Part shown: positions 8,547-10,194 of the stretch, piece after piece | How positions within the stretch are numbered: position 1 is the stretch's first letter | Layout of the letters: each line of letters opens with the position of its first letter | Origin: Clostridia bacterium | GTDB lineage: Bacteria > Bacillota > Clostridia > Christensenellales > CAG-1252 | Assembly: GCA_009928745.1 (NCBI GenBank) | Contig: SACC01000029.1 | Coordinates: forward strand, 1 to 10,194 | Length of the DNA stretch: 10,194 nucleotides | Direction: 5' to 3' | The notes under the pieces: generated by a model | The model's input: the letters and a program-made list of their open reading frames with translations, nothing else | The model's database searches: none | What the model was told of the DNA's origin: nothing | Program-made: the position numbers and the translations under genes

Positions 8547-9305
8547 TTACTCCTCGTCGGCAACATAATATTTTTGTAATCCTTGCGGGTTGTCTCGCAT
8601 AAAATCAGCAATTATTATATCTTCGACAATACGACCTTTGTTAATTATTACCGCCCTGTCGCATATTCTCTGCACAACGTCCAAGTTATGGGAGGAAAAC
8701 AATATTGTTTTACCGTCAGCTACATACCGCTTCATAAAAGCTATAACCGCCCCTTGCGTACGCGGGTCAAGCCCAAGCATCGGCTCGTCCATAATCCATA
8801 GCTGCGGCGAATGCATAAGCGAGCCCATCATGCAGATTTTTTGTTTCATACCGTGCGAATAGCTGCTTATCAGATTCTTTACGCTGTCGCCTAGCTGAAA
8901 CGCCTTGTCGAGCTCTTTTATGCGCTCTGCGCGTTCAACTGTCGGCACTCCGTAAACATCCGCCATGAACGCAAGGTATTGCAGTCCTGTCATTTTCACG
9001 AAAACCGCGTGGTTATCGGTAACAAAGCTGAAATTGCGTTTTGCGGCTACCGGTTGATCCTTAATGGAAAAACCGCATATTTTTATCTCGCCTTCACTTA
9101 TTGGTATCATTCCTGTTAGACATTTTAATATTGTGGATTTGCCTGCGCCGTTAGGACCAAGAATACCCATAATCAAGCCTTTGCCGCATCGAAAACTAAT
9201 GTCTTCCACAGCATAATTTGCCTTTGGCGAATACTTTTTATATAGTCTTGATATCTCCAGTGGGATTTTATCGTTATTAACAGCAGTTATATTATTGTCT
9301 GACAT
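8547..9305 (-). CDS. ABC transporter ATP-binding protein (CcmA/EcsA-like)
   Basis: The 252-residue protein has all the core motifs of an ABC ATPase. Walker A GPNGAGKST is at 50-58 (Lys56). The signature region SYSHGMKQK is at 148-156, the degenerate form usual for exporters of the ABC-2 class. Walker B LWIMDE is at 169-174 with catalytic Glu174. The D-loop is GLD at 178-180 and the H-loop is His206. The Q-loop position, in 'FVTDNHAVFVKMTG' (94-107), holds Asp97 instead of Gln; acidic residues also occur here in EcsA-like ATPases. Length is normal for a single nucleotide-binding domain, so a homodimer probably powers the 12-TM permease encoded next. It is the first gene of the operon. The start at 9305 keeps a 14-residue extension before the first strand. 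Its ribosome binding site (GAGGAA, 10 bases away) is spaced rather long. Confidence 0.95.
   Translation of the reverse strand: MSDNNITAVNNDKIPLEISRLYKKYSPKANYAVEDISFRCGKGLIMGILGPNGAGKSTILKCLTGMIPISEGEIKICGFSIKDQPVAAKRNFSFVTDNHAVFVKMTGLQYLAFMADVYGVPTVERAERIKELDKAFQLGDSVKNLISSYSHGMKQKICMMGSLMHSPQLWIMDEPMLGLDPRTQGAVIAFMKRYVADGKTILFSSHNLDVVQRICDRAVIINKGRIVEDIIIADFMRDNPQGLQKYYVADEE
8550..8555 (-). promoter_or_regulatory. Ribosome binding site inside the last ATPase codons
   Basis: GAGGAG on the minus strand is made by the final two Glu codons of the ATPase. It ends six bases before the permease ATG at 8543. It fixes the start and suggests translational coupling of ATPase and permease. Confidence 0.8.
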
Positions 9306-9318
9306 TTATCTTTGGTTC

Positions 9319-9338
9319 CTCGCGAGCGCTTGTGCGCG
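9319..9338. promoter_or_regulatory. GC-rich palindromic element in the operon leader
   Basis: Within an AT-rich spacer, this stretch holds the perfect 8-base palindrome CTCGCGAG (9319-9326). It also holds a small inverted repeat, GCGC at 9326-9329 and GCGC at 9334-9337, with a four-base loop. It lies downstream of the predicted transcription start, and its left end overlaps the GAGG of the ATPase ribosome binding site. It could be an operator or a weak RNA hairpin that partly hides the ribosome binding site. The stems are short, so this is tentative. Confidence 0.3.
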
Positions 9339-9349
9339 TTTATTATAAA

Positions 9350-9378
9350 ATTATATCACGAACATATATTTATTACAA
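9350..9378 (-). promoter_or_regulatory. Sigma-A-like promoter of the ABC operon
   Basis: Read on the minus strand, TTGTAA (9378-9373) is followed by a 17-base spacer and a perfect TATAAT (9355-9350). The -10 box is preceded by TGA, giving the extended -10 form TGATATAAT. The predicted start near 9343 leaves a leader of about 38 bases before the ATPase ATG. Confidence 0.7.
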
Positions 9379-9448
9379 TAAAAACATTTATTCATAATAT
9401 AGTTTATATTTTAACGAGAGTATATATTCTATACGCGATTCGTAAATC

Positions 9449-9476
9449 TTGGCAAAAATACTATATATGTAATAAT
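9449..9476 (+). promoter_or_regulatory. Probable promoter of the oxidoreductase gene
   Basis: TTGGCA (9449-9454, five of six consensus bases) is followed by a 16-base spacer and AATAAT (9471-9476, five of six). A TG at 9468-9469 makes an extended -10. Transcription would start near 9483, only about 20 bases before the ATG. The surrounding AT-richness makes chance matches likely, so confidence is moderate. Confidence 0.5.
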
Positions 9477-9503
9477 ATTTTTAAATCAATTAATAATAAA
9501 AGT

Positions 9504-10194
9504 ATGGAATCAATATGGAAAAAAGTAAATAAAAACGAAAATATCAATGAAATAACTGAAGACATTGAAAGAGATGTGGTAATAATAGGCGGCGGAATAG
9601 CCGGCTTTCTTACTGCTTACAGATTGGCTGAAAAGGGAAGCAAAGTAACGCTGATTGAGGCGAATGTGTTATTCTCCGGAGTAACGCAATTCACTACAGC
9701 GCACATTGAAGCGCTACAGGGGATAAAATACAGCGCTCTAAAGAACAGAGAATGCGCCCAATTATATTTTGAGTCGCAAATTGCCGCTATTGACGAATTG
9801 GAAGCATTGGTAAAAAAGCATAATATAGACTGCGATTTTAAAAGACTTGACAGCTATCTTTATACAAATACAGATGTAAGTACACTCAAAAGAGAATATG
9901 AAATTTTGAAAGATATCCGCGCAAATGTCGAATTCTCGGAGAATGCAAGCATATTAAACGCTGTCGCAAAAGCTGCCATTGTGCTACACGATCAGGCGTC
10001 ATTCGAGCCGATAAAATTCCTTAGCGGATTGCCGATAAACTTTGAGTTAATTGAAAATACCAGAATAATTGACGTCGATTACAAAGAAAAAGTATTATTT
10101 ACTGAAAAGTATAGAATTAAAGCGGAAAAAATTGTTATTGCTACTAATTTTCCCATTATCAATGTTCCCGGCTGGTATTTTCTCAGAATGTACA
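9504..10194 (+). CDS. FAD-dependent oxidoreductase, DAO superfamily, YhfW-like (partial, C-terminus beyond window)
   Basis: The frame is open from ATG at 9504 to the window end (230 codons plus one base). After a polar lead of about 23 residues comes a Rossmann FAD-binding fold, DVVIIGGGIAGFLTAY, with G29, G31 and G34 as the GxGxxG glycines. Glu52 ends the second strand and probably binds the adenosine ribose. 'SGVTQFTTAHIEALQGIKYS' (58-77), 'DQASFEPIKFL' (163-173) and 'IVIATNFPIIN' then 'GWYFLRMY' (210-230) match the order of motifs I know from DAO proteins related to Bacillus YhfW. Many of these continue into a second substrate domain and a C-terminal Rieske 2Fe-2S domain. Whether this one does lies outside the window. 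Such proteins run to about 400-500 residues. The substrate is unknown. No Shine-Dalgarno sequence precedes the ATG, unlike the operon genes. It is divergent from the operon and probably unrelated in function. Confidence 0.85.
   Translation, partial: MESIWKKVNKNENINEITEDIERDVVIIGGGIAGFLTAYRLAEKGSKVTLIEANVLFSGVTQFTTAHIEALQGIKYSALKNRECAQLYFESQIAAIDELEALVKKHNIDCDFKRLDSYLYTNTDVSTLKREYEILKDIRANVEFSENASILNAVAKAAIVLHDQASFEPIKFLSGLPINFELIENTRIIDVDYKEKVLFTEKYRIKAEKIVIATNFPIINVPGWYFLRMY

Larger units (their letters stand above)
9306..9503. other. AT-rich divergent intergenic region
   Basis: This 198-base spacer separates the leftward ABC operon from the rightward oxidoreductase gene. It is strongly AT-rich except for a GC-rich island at 9319-9338 next to the operon start. 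It contains one plausible promoter for each direction. No open reading frame, tRNA-like structure or U-tract terminator was seen. Confidence 0.8.

Noticed and set aside
9319..9338. GC-rich inverted repeat considered as a transcription terminator
   Set aside because: The stems are only four base pairs, no U-tract follows in the leftward direction, and the position between promoter and first gene fits a leader element better.

Overview
The window looks like a piece of a low-to-middle GC Firmicutes genome, most likely an uncultured clostridial, gut-type bacterium. This is inferred from strong AAGGAGG-type ribosome binding sites, sigma-A-like promoters, a Lys-rich signal peptide with a lipobox-like cysteine, and the combination of InlB-type, Big2-like and MBG domains that is common on the surface of such bacteria. 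No rRNA, tRNA, CRISPR array or mobile element was seen.

Four genes on the minus strand fill positions 1-9305 and are read from right to left as one tight operon. They are an ABC ATPase (9305-8547), a roughly 12-TM ABC-2-type permease (8543-6879), a 1026-residue membrane-anchored protein with Ig-like domains followed by a probable beta-helix region (6877-3797), and a very large lipoprotein-like repeat protein (3783 down to and past position 1; 1261 residues visible). The gaps between genes are only 3, 1 and 13 bases. The ribosome binding sites of genes 2 and 3 lie inside the last codons of the gene before them. The layout suggests a dedicated exporter or mechanotransmission ABC complex made together with two big extracytoplasmic proteins. 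Transport substrate and function cannot be read from the sequence. The nearest known arrangement I can name is NosD-NosF-NosY, where a beta-helix protein works with an ABC ATPase and an ABC-2 permease; the link here is one of architecture only.

The last gene of the operon carries three InlB/Flg_new-type repeats, Ig-like modules and at least nine MBG (YGX-type) repeats. Six consecutive repeats are locked at exactly 81 codons (243 bp), and a cysteine sits at the same position in six of the eight complete repeats.

A 198-base AT-rich intergenic region (9306-9503) separates the operon from a divergent plus-strand gene (9504 to the window end, incomplete). That gene encodes an FAD-dependent oxidoreductase of the DAO superfamily, resembling the YhfW-like family that often carries a C-terminal Rieske domain. 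A good promoter for each direction can be picked out in this region. The oxidoreductase has no evident functional link to the operon.
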